A stretch of DNA of 64,000 nucleotides from a bacterium HR19 (GTDB lineage Bacteria > Calescibacteriota > Calescibacteriia > Calescibacteriales > Calescibacteriaceae). This document shows, piece by piece, positions 35,831 through 43,838 of this stretch. Where the stretch lies: NCBI GenBank assembly GCA_002898315.1, contig BEHV01000010.1, positions 16,101-80,100 on the forward strand, written 5' to 3'. Position numbers and translations under genes: made by a program. The notes beneath the pieces are model-generated. The model had not been told where the DNA came from, did not search any database, and saw only the letters and a list, made by a program, of their open reading frames with translations. How positions within the stretch are numbered: position 1 is the stretch's first letter; each line of letters starts with the position of its first letter.

Positions 35831-36280
35831 TCAGAAATCCTGCCATAAACCATTTTTCAGTATGCACGAACTTACTCCTCCCGTGGGAGAAATCACAGAA
35901 AAAGCTAAAAAATCATCTCCACATCTTATGTATATAGCTCCAGATATATCTTTGAGACCTTTTGGAGAGAAATTGTATGATGTTTTTTGCGAAGGAATTC
36001 CCTTTTCATTTGAGCAAGCTTTATAATTTACCGCAGGAGTTTCCAACTTGAAATTATGTCTGAAAATTTTCTTCTTCTCGCCGTATTGAATTTCTATCTC
36101 TCTTTCTGAAAAATTTATTTTTGATTCTCCATATTTTAAAGACATAACTTTTGCTGATGAGATGAGTTTTTCAATAAAGCTTTTTGTGAATTTTGGAGAG
36201 CAGGAATCTTTTGTCTTTATAACTCCCAGAACCAAAAATGGAAGTATTACAAATGGTATCAGTAATCTTAAAATCACCAT
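35831..36280 (-). CDS. Hypothetical membrane-anchored or exported protein
   Basis: 149 residues. A hydrophobic N-terminus (about 2-21, VILRLLIPFVILPFLVLGV) is followed by a short beta-rich domain with four cysteines (SCSPKF, KACSN, IRCGDD, SSCILK) that could form two disulfides outside the cytoplasm. The overall shape, with one N-terminal span and a small beta domain, recalls minor pseudopilins of type II secretion. I see no prepilin cleavage motif. The gene converges with the TPR gene, with a 6-bp gap. Confidence 0.55.
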   Translation of the reverse strand: MVILRLLIPFVILPFLVLGVIKTKDSCSPKFTKSFIEKLISSAKVMSLKYGESKINFSEREIEIQYGEKKKIFRHNFKLETPAVNYKACSNEKGIPSQKTSYNFSPKGLKDISGAIYIRCGDDFLAFSVISPTGGVSSCILKNGLWQDF

Positions 36281-36327
36281 AATTTATCTATATCTAAAAA
36301 CAAATTTAGGGAGGAATTTTTGATATT

Positions 36328-37311
36328 ATGGATGAGAAAAAAGTTCTTCTGACGGGATGTGCTGGTTTTATTGGTTTTTTCACCGCAAAAAAACTCATAG
36401 AGAACGGATACTATGTTGTAGGTGTTGATGATATGAACGATTACTACGATGTTAAGCTTAAAAACTGGCGCCTTGAAATACTAAGGTCTTTCCGAAACTT
36501 TGAATTTCTGAGGGCAGATATATCAAAAAGTGAAGAACTCAAAGAACTGAAAGGAGAGAGATTCTCTGTGATTTTCAATTTGGGAGCAAGGGCAGGTGTG
36601 AGAGGAAGTGTGAAAAACCCCAAAATATACATAGATGTGAATATAGTTGGAAATCTAAACCTGTTGAGCTTTTGTGTTCAGAACGGAATTGAGAAGTTCA
36701 TTTTGGCTTCAACTTCAAGCATATATGCTAATTTGGAACCACCTTTTTCTGAGGAACAAAAAACCGATAAAGTCCTCTCTACTTATGCTGCGACTAAAAA
36801 ATCTGCTGAACTCTTCTGCTACTCATACCACCATCTTTACGGAATAGATGTCACTATTTTTCGGTATTTTACGGTCTATGGTCCGGCAGGCAGACCAGAT
36901 ATGAGCATTTTCAGATTCATAAAAAACATAATGGAAGGGAAACCAATAGTGATATACGGAGACGGAAAACAAAAAAGGGACTTCACGTACATAGATGACA
37001 TAGTTGAGGGAACGATAAGAGGGAAAAAAAAAGTAGGTTATGATATAATAAATTTGGGGAATAGCAGACCTGTTGAACTTATTTACGTTGTGAAACTTAT
37101 TGAGGAGGAGCTTGGGAGAAAAGCTGAAATAATTTTTGAAAGACCAAACCCAGCAGACCTTCCCATAACATGCGCTGATATATCAAAAGCAAAAAAGATT
37201 TTAGGTTGGGAGCCGAAAATCTCAATAGAGGAGGGAATAAAAAGAACTTGCGACTGGTTCAAAGAAAATAAGGATTTTATAAAATCAATCAGTACAGAAG
37301 AAAATATATGA
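36328..37311 (+). CDS. NAD-dependent nucleotide-sugar epimerase (UDP-glucuronate 4-epimerase-like)
   Basis: 327 residues of the extended SDR family. The NAD motif LLTGCAGFIGFFTAKKL is at 7-23. The catalytic pair is in STYAATKKSAELFCYSYHHLY (Y-x3-K), with TSSIYANLEPPFSEE before it. VDDMNDYYDVKLK and FTVYGPAGRPDMSIFRF are characteristic of UDP-glucuronate 4-epimerases (GalUA formation). The product would feed surface polysaccharide synthesis. Neighbours give no operon support. Confidence 0.85.
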   Translation: MDEKKVLLTGCAGFIGFFTAKKLIENGYYVVGVDDMNDYYDVKLKNWRLEILRSFRNFEFLRADISKSEELKELKGERFSVIFNLGARAGVRGSVKNPKIYIDVNIVGNLNLLSFCVQNGIEKFILASTSSIYANLEPPFSEEQKTDKVLSTYAATKKSAELFCYSYHHLYGIDVTIFRYFTVYGPAGRPDMSIFRFIKNIMEGKPIVIYGDGKQKRDFTYIDDIVEGTIRGKKKVGYDIINLGNSRPVELIYVVKLIEEELGRKAEIIFERPNPADLPITCADISKAKKILGWEPKISIEEGIKRTCDWFKENKDFIKSISTEENI

Positions 37312-37371
37312 TTTTTTCGGAGTAATGAAAACGCTTTTTTAAAAAATGACCGCCTTGCTAAATTATCAGTA

Positions 37372-37941
37372 TCATTTTTCCTGAGCTTCTCTTTTCTTTT
37401 GAAGTTCTTTGTCAAGTGATTTTAAAGCTTCTTCTGCTCTCTCTTTAACTATGGCTCTGTGTTGCTCTCTTATTTTTCTCTTCATGTTCTCGTAGAGGTT
37501 TGAGAAAAATCTGCTGTCAATTCTCATAGTTGCTCTGCAATAGAAAATTTTATCGTCAGACCATGTCTCATCAATAGTAGCGAAGTTCAATGTTGCTTCT
37601 GAAACTTCTTTTGCTATTGAGGAAGTGAATTCGTCAAGACCTTCGGCATCTTCGTTGAAATAATCTCTGTGGTTTTCTATGAAGTCCTTCACAAGCGAAG
37701 CGGAGTATGTTTCTACTGCTTTTGCTATTTCTGCTCTTGCTCTTGCCCCGCATCTTACTCTGTTCATCTGCTCTGATTTCGTCTTATCTGCTACTCCTAC
37801 TCCGTATATTTTGTTCTCTTTTTCGTCAAACCAAGAGATTCTTTCTGTCCAGCTTGGTTTTCTCTTCGCACAAGAAAAAATGAATAAAAAGCTCATTCCT
37901 AAAAATAAGAACCCAAAAACCGATTTTCTTTTCAGTATCAT
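37372..37941 (-). CDS. LPP20-like lipoprotein
   Basis: 189 residues from ATG 37941, chosen because AAGGAGGAGAT lies just upstream and the protein then starts with a lipoprotein signal (KRKSVFGFLFLG...FLFIFSC, cleavage before Cys24). The mature part has WFDEKENKIYGVGVADKT and RARAEIAKAVETYSASLVKDF, the LPP20/LPO pattern, and a C-terminal coiled coil (EQHRAIVKERAEEALKSLDKEL). Predicted to sit on the periplasmic side of a membrane. Function unknown. Confidence 0.75.
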   Translation of the reverse strand: MILKRKSVFGFLFLGMSFLFIFSCAKRKPSWTERISWFDEKENKIYGVGVADKTKSEQMNRVRCGARARAEIAKAVETYSASLVKDFIENHRDYFNEDAEGLDEFTSSIAKEVSEATLNFATIDETWSDDKIFYCRATMRIDSRFFSNLYENMKRKIREQHRAIVKERAEEALKSLDKELQKKREAQEK

Positions 37942-38031
37942 AATATATCTCCTCCTTTCAAATATTTTTTTCTCATTAATAAATTTAATCAAAATCGCAG
38001 AGAAATAGGGAGAGAATTTATATTTCGTCAG

Positions 38032-38580
38032 GTGGGAGAGATAAGAATAACGGGAGGAGAGTTCAGGGGAAGAATAATAAGGTTTCCAGATGAAATTTCT
38101 TTGAGACCGCTTACCTCATTCATAAGAAAAGCTGTTTTTGATTCTATTGATGTTGAGGGAGCAGAAATTTTAGACCTTTTTGCAGGTTCTGGTAGCTTCG
38201 GAATAGAAGCTCTATCTCGCGGAGCTAAAAGAGTCGTGTTCGTAGAAAAAAGCAAAAAATTATCTGATGCTATTTTAAAAAATCTTCACGCTCTCGGTAT
38301 AAAAAGCTGTAAAGTTGTGAACCAAGATGTAATGTCTTTTCTCAAAAGTAGAAGCGGTAGAGAAAAGTACGATATCGTTTTCTGCGACCCACCGTTTTCA
38401 ATGAACTTTGATAAAGATTTTTTCCCTCTCGTAAAAAACTTCACAAGAAAATATTTTATTTTGAGAAGACAAAAAGGAAAAGAGATAGGAGACGAAAAGA
38501 TGCTGTCCGAATTTTTCCCTTATTACAAAAAGAGAATCTACTCTGATTCAGTCATCTTTTTCGCATTTGAAAGAGAATGA
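38032..38580 (+). CDS. rsmD: 16S rRNA (guanine966-N2)-methyltransferase
   Basis: 182 residues starting at GTG 38032. IRITGGEFRGRIIRFPD and LRPLTSFIRKAVFDSI form the RsmD-specific N-terminus. The SAM motif is LDLFAGSGSFGIEALSRGA and the catalytic motif is IVFCDPPFSMNF (DPPF in place of the commoner DPPY). It modifies 16S rRNA in the 30S head. hemC follows 48 bp later on the same strand. Confidence 0.9.
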   Translation: MGEIRITGGEFRGRIIRFPDEISLRPLTSFIRKAVFDSIDVEGAEILDLFAGSGSFGIEALSRGAKRVVFVEKSKKLSDAILKNLHALGIKSCKVVNQDVMSFLKSRSGREKYDIVFCDPPFSMNFDKDFFPLVKNFTRKYFILRRQKGKEIGDEKMLSEFFPYYKKRIYSDSVIFFAFERE

Positions 38581-38628
38581 TATTGATAAAAAAGTCGTGA
38601 TAAAGTGATAATTTTATTATTTAGTTTG

Positions 38629-39576
38629 ATGATTATCAGAGTAGGAACGAGAGGGAGCAAGTTAGCGTTGAAGCAAACCGAAATTTTCATAGAAAAACTC
38701 AAAAACGAGCTGAAAAAATTAGGAGAAAAGGAGCCAGAGTTTGAAATAATAAAGATAAAAACAAAAGGAGATAAAATCCTTGAGTCACCTTTGAGCAAAA
38801 TACCCGGAAAAGGATTTTTTGTAAAAGAAATAGAAGAAGAACTCGCAGAAGGGAAAATTGATTTTGCGGTTCACTCCTTAAAAGATGTACCGACAGAAAT
38901 ACCGGAAAATCTTATAATTTCTGCATTTTTGAAAAGAGACCCACCGGGAGATGTTATAATAGGAATGACAAAACAGGAGATAGAGTTCCGCTCGGAAAAA
39001 TCAAAGGTGAAAATTGGAACTTCTTCTTTGAGAAGAGAGATTCAACTCAAAAACATGTTTGGCGAAAATATTCAATTGATACCAATAAGAGGAAATTTAG
39101 ATACAAGGATAAGAAAAGTTGAGAGGGGAGAATGCGATGCGATAGTTGTCGCTTATTGTGGAGTCATAAGGTTGGGTCTTGAAGATAAGATTTCAGATTA
39201 CCTTGACCCAAGAGGATTTCTCTACGCTCCGGGACAGGGAATAATAGCGGTTGAGACAAGAAAAGATAACAAACTTGCAGTTGAACTTTCAGAACTTGTT
39301 GATGATAAGGAATCAAGATTTTTAGGAACTCTTGAGAGAGAGATGGTCAGAAAAATCGGGGGTGGATGCAACTCACCTTTCGGTATATTTTCTGAAATAA
39401 AAAAAGAATTGCCACGAGATAAAGATGTTTTTTTGTTTTTGAAGTTCTGTGCGTTTGAGAAAAATATAAGTTATGAAAACCACTTCAAGCTCAATGATTT
39501 TGACCCGTCGGGAATATCAGAATATGTAAGAGAAATATGTGAGAAGGTTGAAAGAGATATAGGAAGAATTTCTTAA
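38629..39576 (+). CDS. hemC: Hydroxymethylbilane synthase (porphobilinogen deaminase)
   Basis: 315 residues from ATG 38629 (MIIRVGTRGSKLALKQTEIF); an ATG eight codons earlier is less likely. It has FVKEIEEELAEGKIDFAVHSLKDVPTEIP, GTSSLRREIQLK and the dipyrromethane-cofactor cysteine in IGGGCNSPFGIF. It joins four porphobilinogens into hydroxymethylbilane on the way to heme and corrinoids, both needed here (cytochrome c, methylmalonyl-CoA mutase). No other hem gene is near. Confidence 0.94.
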   Translation: MIIRVGTRGSKLALKQTEIFIEKLKNELKKLGEKEPEFEIIKIKTKGDKILESPLSKIPGKGFFVKEIEEELAEGKIDFAVHSLKDVPTEIPENLIISAFLKRDPPGDVIIGMTKQEIEFRSEKSKVKIGTSSLRREIQLKNMFGENIQLIPIRGNLDTRIRKVERGECDAIVVAYCGVIRLGLEDKISDYLDPRGFLYAPGQGIIAVETRKDNKLAVELSELVDDKESRFLGTLEREMVRKIGGGCNSPFGIFSEIKKELPRDKDVFLFLKFCAFEKNISYENHFKLNDFDPSGISEYVREICEKVERDIGRIS

Positions 39577-39628
39577 AATTTCAATCACTATATTTCACTA
39601 ATATATTAATATATATTTTGCTTTGTTT

Positions 39629-39700
39629 TGGGGTGTCGTCTAACTGGCAGGACACGGGACTTTGGATCCCGGCGTGGAGGTTCGAGTCCTCCCACCCCAA
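39629..39700 (+). tRNA. tRNA-Gln (anticodon TTG)
   Basis: A 72-nt cloverleaf. The acceptor stem TGGGGTG (39629-39635) pairs with CACCCCA (39693-39699), with discriminator A at 39700. The anticodon stem CGGGA/TCCCG surrounds the loop CTTTGGA, giving anticodon TTG for glutamine. The T arm GGAGGTTCGAGTCCTCC is standard. The terminal CCA is not encoded. It ends 9 bp before the prs start codon on the same strand. Confidence 0.96.
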
Positions 39701-39709
39701 CAAAATCAA

Positions 39710-40672
39710 ATGGCAAAAGGTCAGAAGGGAGAAATAAAAATTTTCTCCGGAACAGCTAATCCTCAGCTTGCTCAAAAGATTTCAGAATACATAGAAATTC
39801 CTCTTGGAAAGTGTGAGATAAAAAGGTTTGCAGATGGAGAGATTTGGGTTGAGATAAAGGAGAACATAAGGAGAGCAGAAGTTTTCATAATACAGCCAAC
39901 CTGCCCTCCGACAAACGATAACCTTATGGAGCTTCTGATAATGATGGATGCACTCCGAAGAGCGTCAGCTGAAAAAATAACAAATGTTATTCCATATTAC
40001 GGATATGCAAGGCAAGATAGAAAAGTTGAACCAAGAACTCCGATTTCAGCCAAGCTCGTCGCAAATCTACTTCAGGTCACCGGTTCAAATAGAGTTGTGA
40101 CGGTTGACCTTCACGCGGGACAAATTCAGGGGTTTTTTGATATTCCAGTAGATAACCTTTACGCGATGCCAATACACATAGAATACATAAGGTCAAGGTG
40201 GGGTGAAGGTGATGATATAGTCATAGTTTCTCCCGATACCGGGGGTGCAGCTCGTGCGAGGTCATACGCAAAACATCTGAAATCTGGCTTTGCAATAATA
40301 GATAAAAGGAGACCAAAACCAAACGAGTCAGAAGTTGTTTTTGTGGTGGGTGAAGTGAAAGGAAAATACGCTATTATTGTAGATGATATAATTGATACCG
40401 CCGGAACTGCGATGAAGGCAGCAGAAGCATTAATAAATCACGGAGCAAAAGGAGTGTCTGTTGTTTGCACTCACCCGGTTCTATCTCAAAATGCTCCAGA
40501 AAGAATAAAGGAATCTGTGATTGAAGAAGTCATAGTCACAGATACAATACCTCTTAACGGAAAAGATGAGAGAGCGGGTGGGAAGATAAAGGTCGTCAGC
40601 GTTGCAAAACTTCTTGGAGAAGCCATAATGAGAATTTACGAAGGAAGAAGCGTTTCAGAACTTTTCTTGTGA
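39710..40672 (+). CDS. prs: Ribose-phosphate pyrophosphokinase
   Basis: 320 residues from ATG 39710. The frame is open upstream, but that part lies inside the tRNA gene. IKIFSGTANPQLAQKISEYI, CEIKRFADGEIWVEI, YYGYARQDRKVEPR, the PRPP loop IIVDDIIDTAGTAMKAAEAL and ADIKLLG-like KVVSVAKLLGEAI are present. It makes PRPP from ribose 5-phosphate for nucleotides, His, Trp and NAD. The catalytic lysine-arginine region and both regulatory loops look intact. It probably shares a transcript with tRNA-Gln. Confidence 0.95.
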   Translation: MAKGQKGEIKIFSGTANPQLAQKISEYIEIPLGKCEIKRFADGEIWVEIKENIRRAEVFIIQPTCPPTNDNLMELLIMMDALRRASAEKITNVIPYYGYARQDRKVEPRTPISAKLVANLLQVTGSNRVVTVDLHAGQIQGFFDIPVDNLYAMPIHIEYIRSRWGEGDDIVIVSPDTGGAARARSYAKHLKSGFAIIDKRRPKPNESEVVFVVGEVKGKYAIIVDDIIDTAGTAMKAAEALINHGAKGVSVVCTHPVLSQNAPERIKESVIEEVIVTDTIPLNGKDERAGGKIKVVSVAKLLGEAIMRIYEGRSVSELFL

Positions 40673-40678
40673 TTTCTT

Positions 40679-41839
40679 TCATTGCTGGAATGCATAGCGC
40701 GAGAGCGGAGGAGGTCCAAGCAGAATTTCTGTGAGCGCCTTCGGAGATGCTACCTTTATATCATCAGGAACTGATTGACCAACAGTGAAAAAAGCAAGAG
40801 GCACTTCAAGAAATGAACCTATGTTCAAAATAACCCCGGGATATGATGTCTCATCTATTTTCGTGAATATAAGATAATCTATTTTCATTTCTGAAAAACC
40901 TCTCATAACATTTATCATCTCTTCTTCTCTCTGCGAGCAAGATAGTAGCAAGATAACTTCTATCTTTCTCCTGCTTCCTATATCTTTTATCAAAGACGCT
41001 ATCTTTCTTATGTTTTTTATGTCGTACTGACTTTTCCCTATTGTATCTATAATGACAAGTTGAAATTTCTCAAGATTTTTCCATACACCTCCTATTTCCT
41101 CGGAGTTAGTGGCTACAAAAAGAGGTATTCCCATTATATCTGCGTATTTTTTAATCTGTTCTACCGAACCGATTCTGTATCTATCTGTTCCTAATAGTGC
41201 TACGCTTTTTATTCCGTTCATAATGCATATTGCAGATATTTTTGCTGCGGTTGTTGTTTTGCCTACTCCTGTTGGACCAACGAGGGCTAAAAATTTTCTT
41301 TCTCCTCTGAAAACATCGTTGAGAGGATTTCTGAAACTCACATAAGAAGTTATAACTTTTGAGAAGGAGGATTCATCTGGTTTCATGTTCTGTGAGATAA
41401 TATCTTCAACTATTGATAGAGCGATATTTCTCTCAACTCCTCTTGCGATAAGCTTTTTGAAGAGCGAAAGAGCGGGAGAAGGGAGTTTGAACTCATAAGG
41501 GAGAAAGTTTCTGCGCGAGATAAGTTCAATATGCATTTTTATACCTTCAAAATCTCTTTTCATCTCCTCAATCTTTCTTGAGATTTCTCTTATATAATCA
41601 AAGTTCTCTGCGGGGGGTTTGTCTTCTTTTTTTTGATTTTGGGTGTTTTGTTGGTAAGTTTGGTTTTGAGCCGGGGTGTTATGAAGGACGCCGACGACCA
41701 CCTCATAGTATCTTTCTCCCCCTATATCTTTTTCGTCATACCCGAGTATTACTGCATTGCTTCCGACATCTTCTTTTATTTTCTCAAAGATTTTGAGAAG
41801 GTTCTTTCCGGAAAATTTTTTTATCAGAGAGTATTTCAC
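40679..41839 (-). CDS. flhF: FlhF, SRP-type GTPase
   Basis: 386 residues from GTG 41839 (VKYSLIKKFSGKNLLKIFEK, matching the usual FlhF start); the frame is open to 41896. An N-terminal B domain with a Gln/Asn-rich linker (QNQTYQQNTQNQKK) is followed by the NG GTPase: LVGPTGVGKTTTAAKIS (G1), LLGTDRYRIGSVEQIKKYA and IIDTIGKSQYD. FlhF sets number and polar site of flagella. No flagellar gene is beside it, so flagella genes are elsewhere or FlhF serves another polar machine. Divergent from the lipoate ligase gene, with 23 bp between starts. Confidence 0.85.
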   Translation of the reverse strand: MKYSLIKKFSGKNLLKIFEKIKEDVGSNAVILGYDEKDIGGERYYEVVVGVLHNTPAQNQTYQQNTQNQKKEDKPPAENFDYIREISRKIEEMKRDFEGIKMHIELISRRNFLPYEFKLPSPALSLFKKLIARGVERNIALSIVEDIISQNMKPDESSFSKVITSYVSFRNPLNDVFRGERKFLALVGPTGVGKTTTAAKISAICIMNGIKSVALLGTDRYRIGSVEQIKKYADIMGIPLFVATNSEEIGGVWKNLEKFQLVIIDTIGKSQYDIKNIRKIASLIKDIGSRRKIEVILLLSCSQREEEMINVMRGFSEMKIDYLIFTKIDETSYPGVILNIGSFLEVPLAFFTVGQSVPDDIKVASPKALTEILLGPPPLSRYAFQQ

Positions 41840-41862
41840 AATATAAATTATACCATTTTCGT

Positions 41863-42462
41863 ATGGTTTTTTTGATGAGCATTTTTGAGGATGCACCTAT
41901 ACCTCTTGAGATCAACAGGATTTTATTTGAAAATGAAAAGTATTTTGTTCATGTTTTTTCTTTTTCATCAGATTGCATAAGTGTTGGGAAAAACACAAGG
42001 GTATTAGAAGGAGAAAATTTCGGTTGTGAGATTTTCAGGAGAAGAACTGGTGGGGGAGCGGTTTATCACAGGAGGGAAGTAGATGTTTGCTTTGCGTTTT
42101 CTTTTCGTTTCAAGGGTATTACGATAAGGGAGATTTTTTCTCGTGTAGCGGATATTTTAAGGCAATTTATCTTGAAGGAATATTCTTTGGGTGATGAGCG
42201 GTTGGTTATTAGAGATAATGGAGATATATTTTTTAACAACATTAAAATTTGTGGCATATCCTCTGCAAGAAAAAGAGATTTTTTTCTCTTTGAAGGTTGT
42301 CTGTTTCCCATCAATACCCAATATAGAACTTACGACCCAATCTTGAATTTTTCCGATGTTTGTTTCTATATGTTTCCACAAAAAGCAGAAAATTTCCTTA
42401 AATTATCCATTTCTCTCTTTGAATTTCTTACTGAGAAAATTCCAGAGGAATTTTACAAATAG
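41863..42462 (+). CDS. Lipoate/octanoyl ligase or transferase family protein
   Basis: 199 residues, shorter than E. coli LplA (338) and lacking its C-terminal domain. The substrate-binding motif RRRTGGGAVYH is at 60-69, and the catalytic lysine is probably K128 in FNNIKICGISSAR. Such short LplA-like proteins attach lipoate, or transfer octanoate, to the H protein or E2 subunits. Glycine dehydrogenase subunit 1 at 1.3 kb suggests the H protein as a client. Whether it is a ligase or an octanoyltransferase cannot be decided here. Confidence 0.82.
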   Translation: MVFLMSIFEDAPIPLEINRILFENEKYFVHVFSFSSDCISVGKNTRVLEGENFGCEIFRRRTGGGAVYHRREVDVCFAFSFRFKGITIREIFSRVADILRQFILKEYSLGDERLVIRDNGDIFFNNIKICGISSARKRDFFLFEGCLFPINTQYRTYDPILNFSDVCFYMFPQKAENFLKLSISLFEFLTEKIPEEFYK

Positions 42463-42604
42463 TAAAATCCAAAATTTCTTGAAAAAACCTTATTACTGCG
42501 AAAAAAAAATTAATATTTTTTTAAAGAAAAGTTTCAGGATTTTGACATATTATGCAAGAATTTATTATAATTTATAAATAAAGGGAGATTAAAATTTTAA
42601 GATT

Positions 42605-43684
42605 ATGAAAATAGATGAAAAAAGCGCCTTGATAGTGGTAGATATTCAAAAGGATTTCACCCCCGGAGGCGCTCTTGCGGTCCCCGACGGAGATAAAATA
42701 ATTCCAGTAGTCAACAAATACATAGAAGAGTTCAGAAAGCGGGGAGCCAAAATCTTTGCCACAAGGGATTGGCATCCCGAAAATCATATATCTTTCAGAG
42801 AAAGAGGGGGACCGTGGCCACCGCACTGCGTACAGAACACCGAAGGTGCTCAGTTCCATCCCGACCTCAAACTCCCAGATGATGCAGAAATAATATCAAA
42901 GGCGTTTGACCCAGATAAAGAAGCTTACTCTGGTTTTCAAGGAACAGAGCTTGACGAAAAGTTGAAAAGCTACGGTGTAGAGAAAGTTTTCGTCTGCGGA
43001 CTTGCAACAGATTACTGTGTAAAAAACACCGTCCTTGATGCGATAAAAAACGGATACAAAACTTTTCTCCTATTAGATGCGGTTAAGGGAATAGCCCAAG
43101 ATACCACAGAAAAGGCAATAGAAGAGATGAAGAGTGCGGGAGCCGAAATAATTACCATAGACCAGATTAAGTCCGAAGAAGAAACACTTCCTGAAAAATT
43201 AGAGAAAAAGGTTCAGGAGATAAAAGAAGTTGCAGAAGCCAAATTAGAGGAGGTTATATCAGAGACGGGGGAGAGGATTTCGGAAGCGGGAGAAAAACTG
43301 AAGAAAGAAGTTGAGAAGACAAGAAAGAAAGCCGAAAAAGTCATAAAGAGAGAGCAGAAAAAACTCAAAAAGAAAGTAGAGAAGACCAAAAAAGAGGTTT
43401 CAAAGAAGGTCAAAAAAGCGGTAGAAAGTGTTGCAAGTATGATAGGGCGGGTTGCTTCAAAGTTAAAAGATACTAAAAAACAAAAAATTTCAGAGCCGAA
43501 GAAAAAACCCCTACAGAAAAAGAAAGTTCAAGCAAAAAGGACTGCTCACAAAGGTAAAATTTCACCCGGGGGCGGGAAATCCCCCCGGGAAAGAAAAAAA
43601 GGAGGTGGAAAAACCATGCCGGCAAAGAAGTCAGCGGCAAAAGCAAAAAAAGGCAAAAAAACAGCAAAGAAAAGCAAAAAATAA
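42605..43684 (+). CDS. pncA: Nicotinamidase fused to a lysine-rich, histone H1-like tail
   Basis: 359 residues in one uninterrupted frame. Residues 1-190 are a full nicotinamidase: catalytic triad D13, K99, C138 (VVDIQKDFTPGG, IISKAFDPDK, CGLATDYCVKN) and metal ligands D55, H57, H74. It turns nicotinamide into nicotinate for NAD salvage. Residues 191-359 form a coiled-coil-like, then very basic tail (KKEVEKTRKKAEKVIKREQK, KKVKKAVESVASMIG, MPAKKSAAKAKKGKK), unlike ordinary PncA, which ends near 180-215. The tail resembles histone H1/HC1-type DNA-binding proteins. An in-frame ATG at 43616 (codon 338) has its own Shine-Dalgarno, so a 22-residue basic peptide could also be made. Confidence 0.85.
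   Translation: MKIDEKSALIVVDIQKDFTPGGALAVPDGDKIIPVVNKYIEEFRKRGAKIFATRDWHPENHISFRERGGPWPPHCVQNTEGAQFHPDLKLPDDAEIISKAFDPDKEAYSGFQGTELDEKLKSYGVEKVFVCGLATDYCVKNTVLDAIKNGYKTFLLLDAVKGIAQDTTEKAIEEMKSAGAEIITIDQIKSEEETLPEKLEKKVQEIKEVAEAKLEEVISETGERISEAGEKLKKEVEKTRKKAEKVIKREQKKLKKKVEKTKKEVSKKVKKAVESVASMIGRVASKLKDTKKQKISEPKKKPLQKKKVQAKRTAHKGKISPGGGKSPRERKKGGGKTMPAKKSAAKAKKGKKTAKKSKK
43565..43589 (+). other. GC-rich hairpin inside the pncA tail, before an internal start
   Basis: CCCGGGGG at 43565-43572 pairs exactly with CCCCCGGG at 43582-43589, giving an 8-bp all-GC stem with a 9-nt loop. This is striking in an AT-rich genome. There is no following T-run, so it is not a classical terminator. It lies 11 nt before GGAGGTG (43601-43607), which in turn is 8 nt before the in-frame ATG 43616. 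A role in pausing or in controlling internal initiation is inference. Confidence 0.55.
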
Positions 43685-43729
43685 AAAATAAGCATCCTTT
43701 CTGATAAAAAACAAAAAAACAGAAAACTA

Positions 43730-43754
43730 AGGGGGGAGGGTTTTTCTCCCCCCT
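43730..43754 (+). terminator. Strong hairpin between pncA and murG, probable terminator
   Basis: AGGGGGGAG (43730-43738) pairs perfectly with CTCCCCCCT (43746-43754) around a 7-nt loop. It lies 46 bp after the pncA stop. The plus strand is A-rich upstream and only weakly T-rich downstream. Read on the minus strand, a long T-rich tract follows the stem. It may therefore end minus-strand transcription or act in both directions. The murG start codon lies 84 bp further on. Confidence 0.55.
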
Positions 43755-43838
43755 AAAACACAATTTTAAAAATTCCGCATAAGAAAAACCGAAATTGTGA
43801 TTTCAAATGTTTTTTATGAGTTTATTTATTTTTGAGCA

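Noticed and set aside
39581-39775. Minus-strand frame over the tRNA
   Set aside because: It lies across tRNA-Gln and the start of prs and has no homology I can see.
43213-43763. Minus-strand frames over the pncA tail
   Set aside because: Phe/Leu/Ser-rich complement of lysine codons (AAA/AAG read as TTT/CTT); artefacts of the lysine-rich tail.
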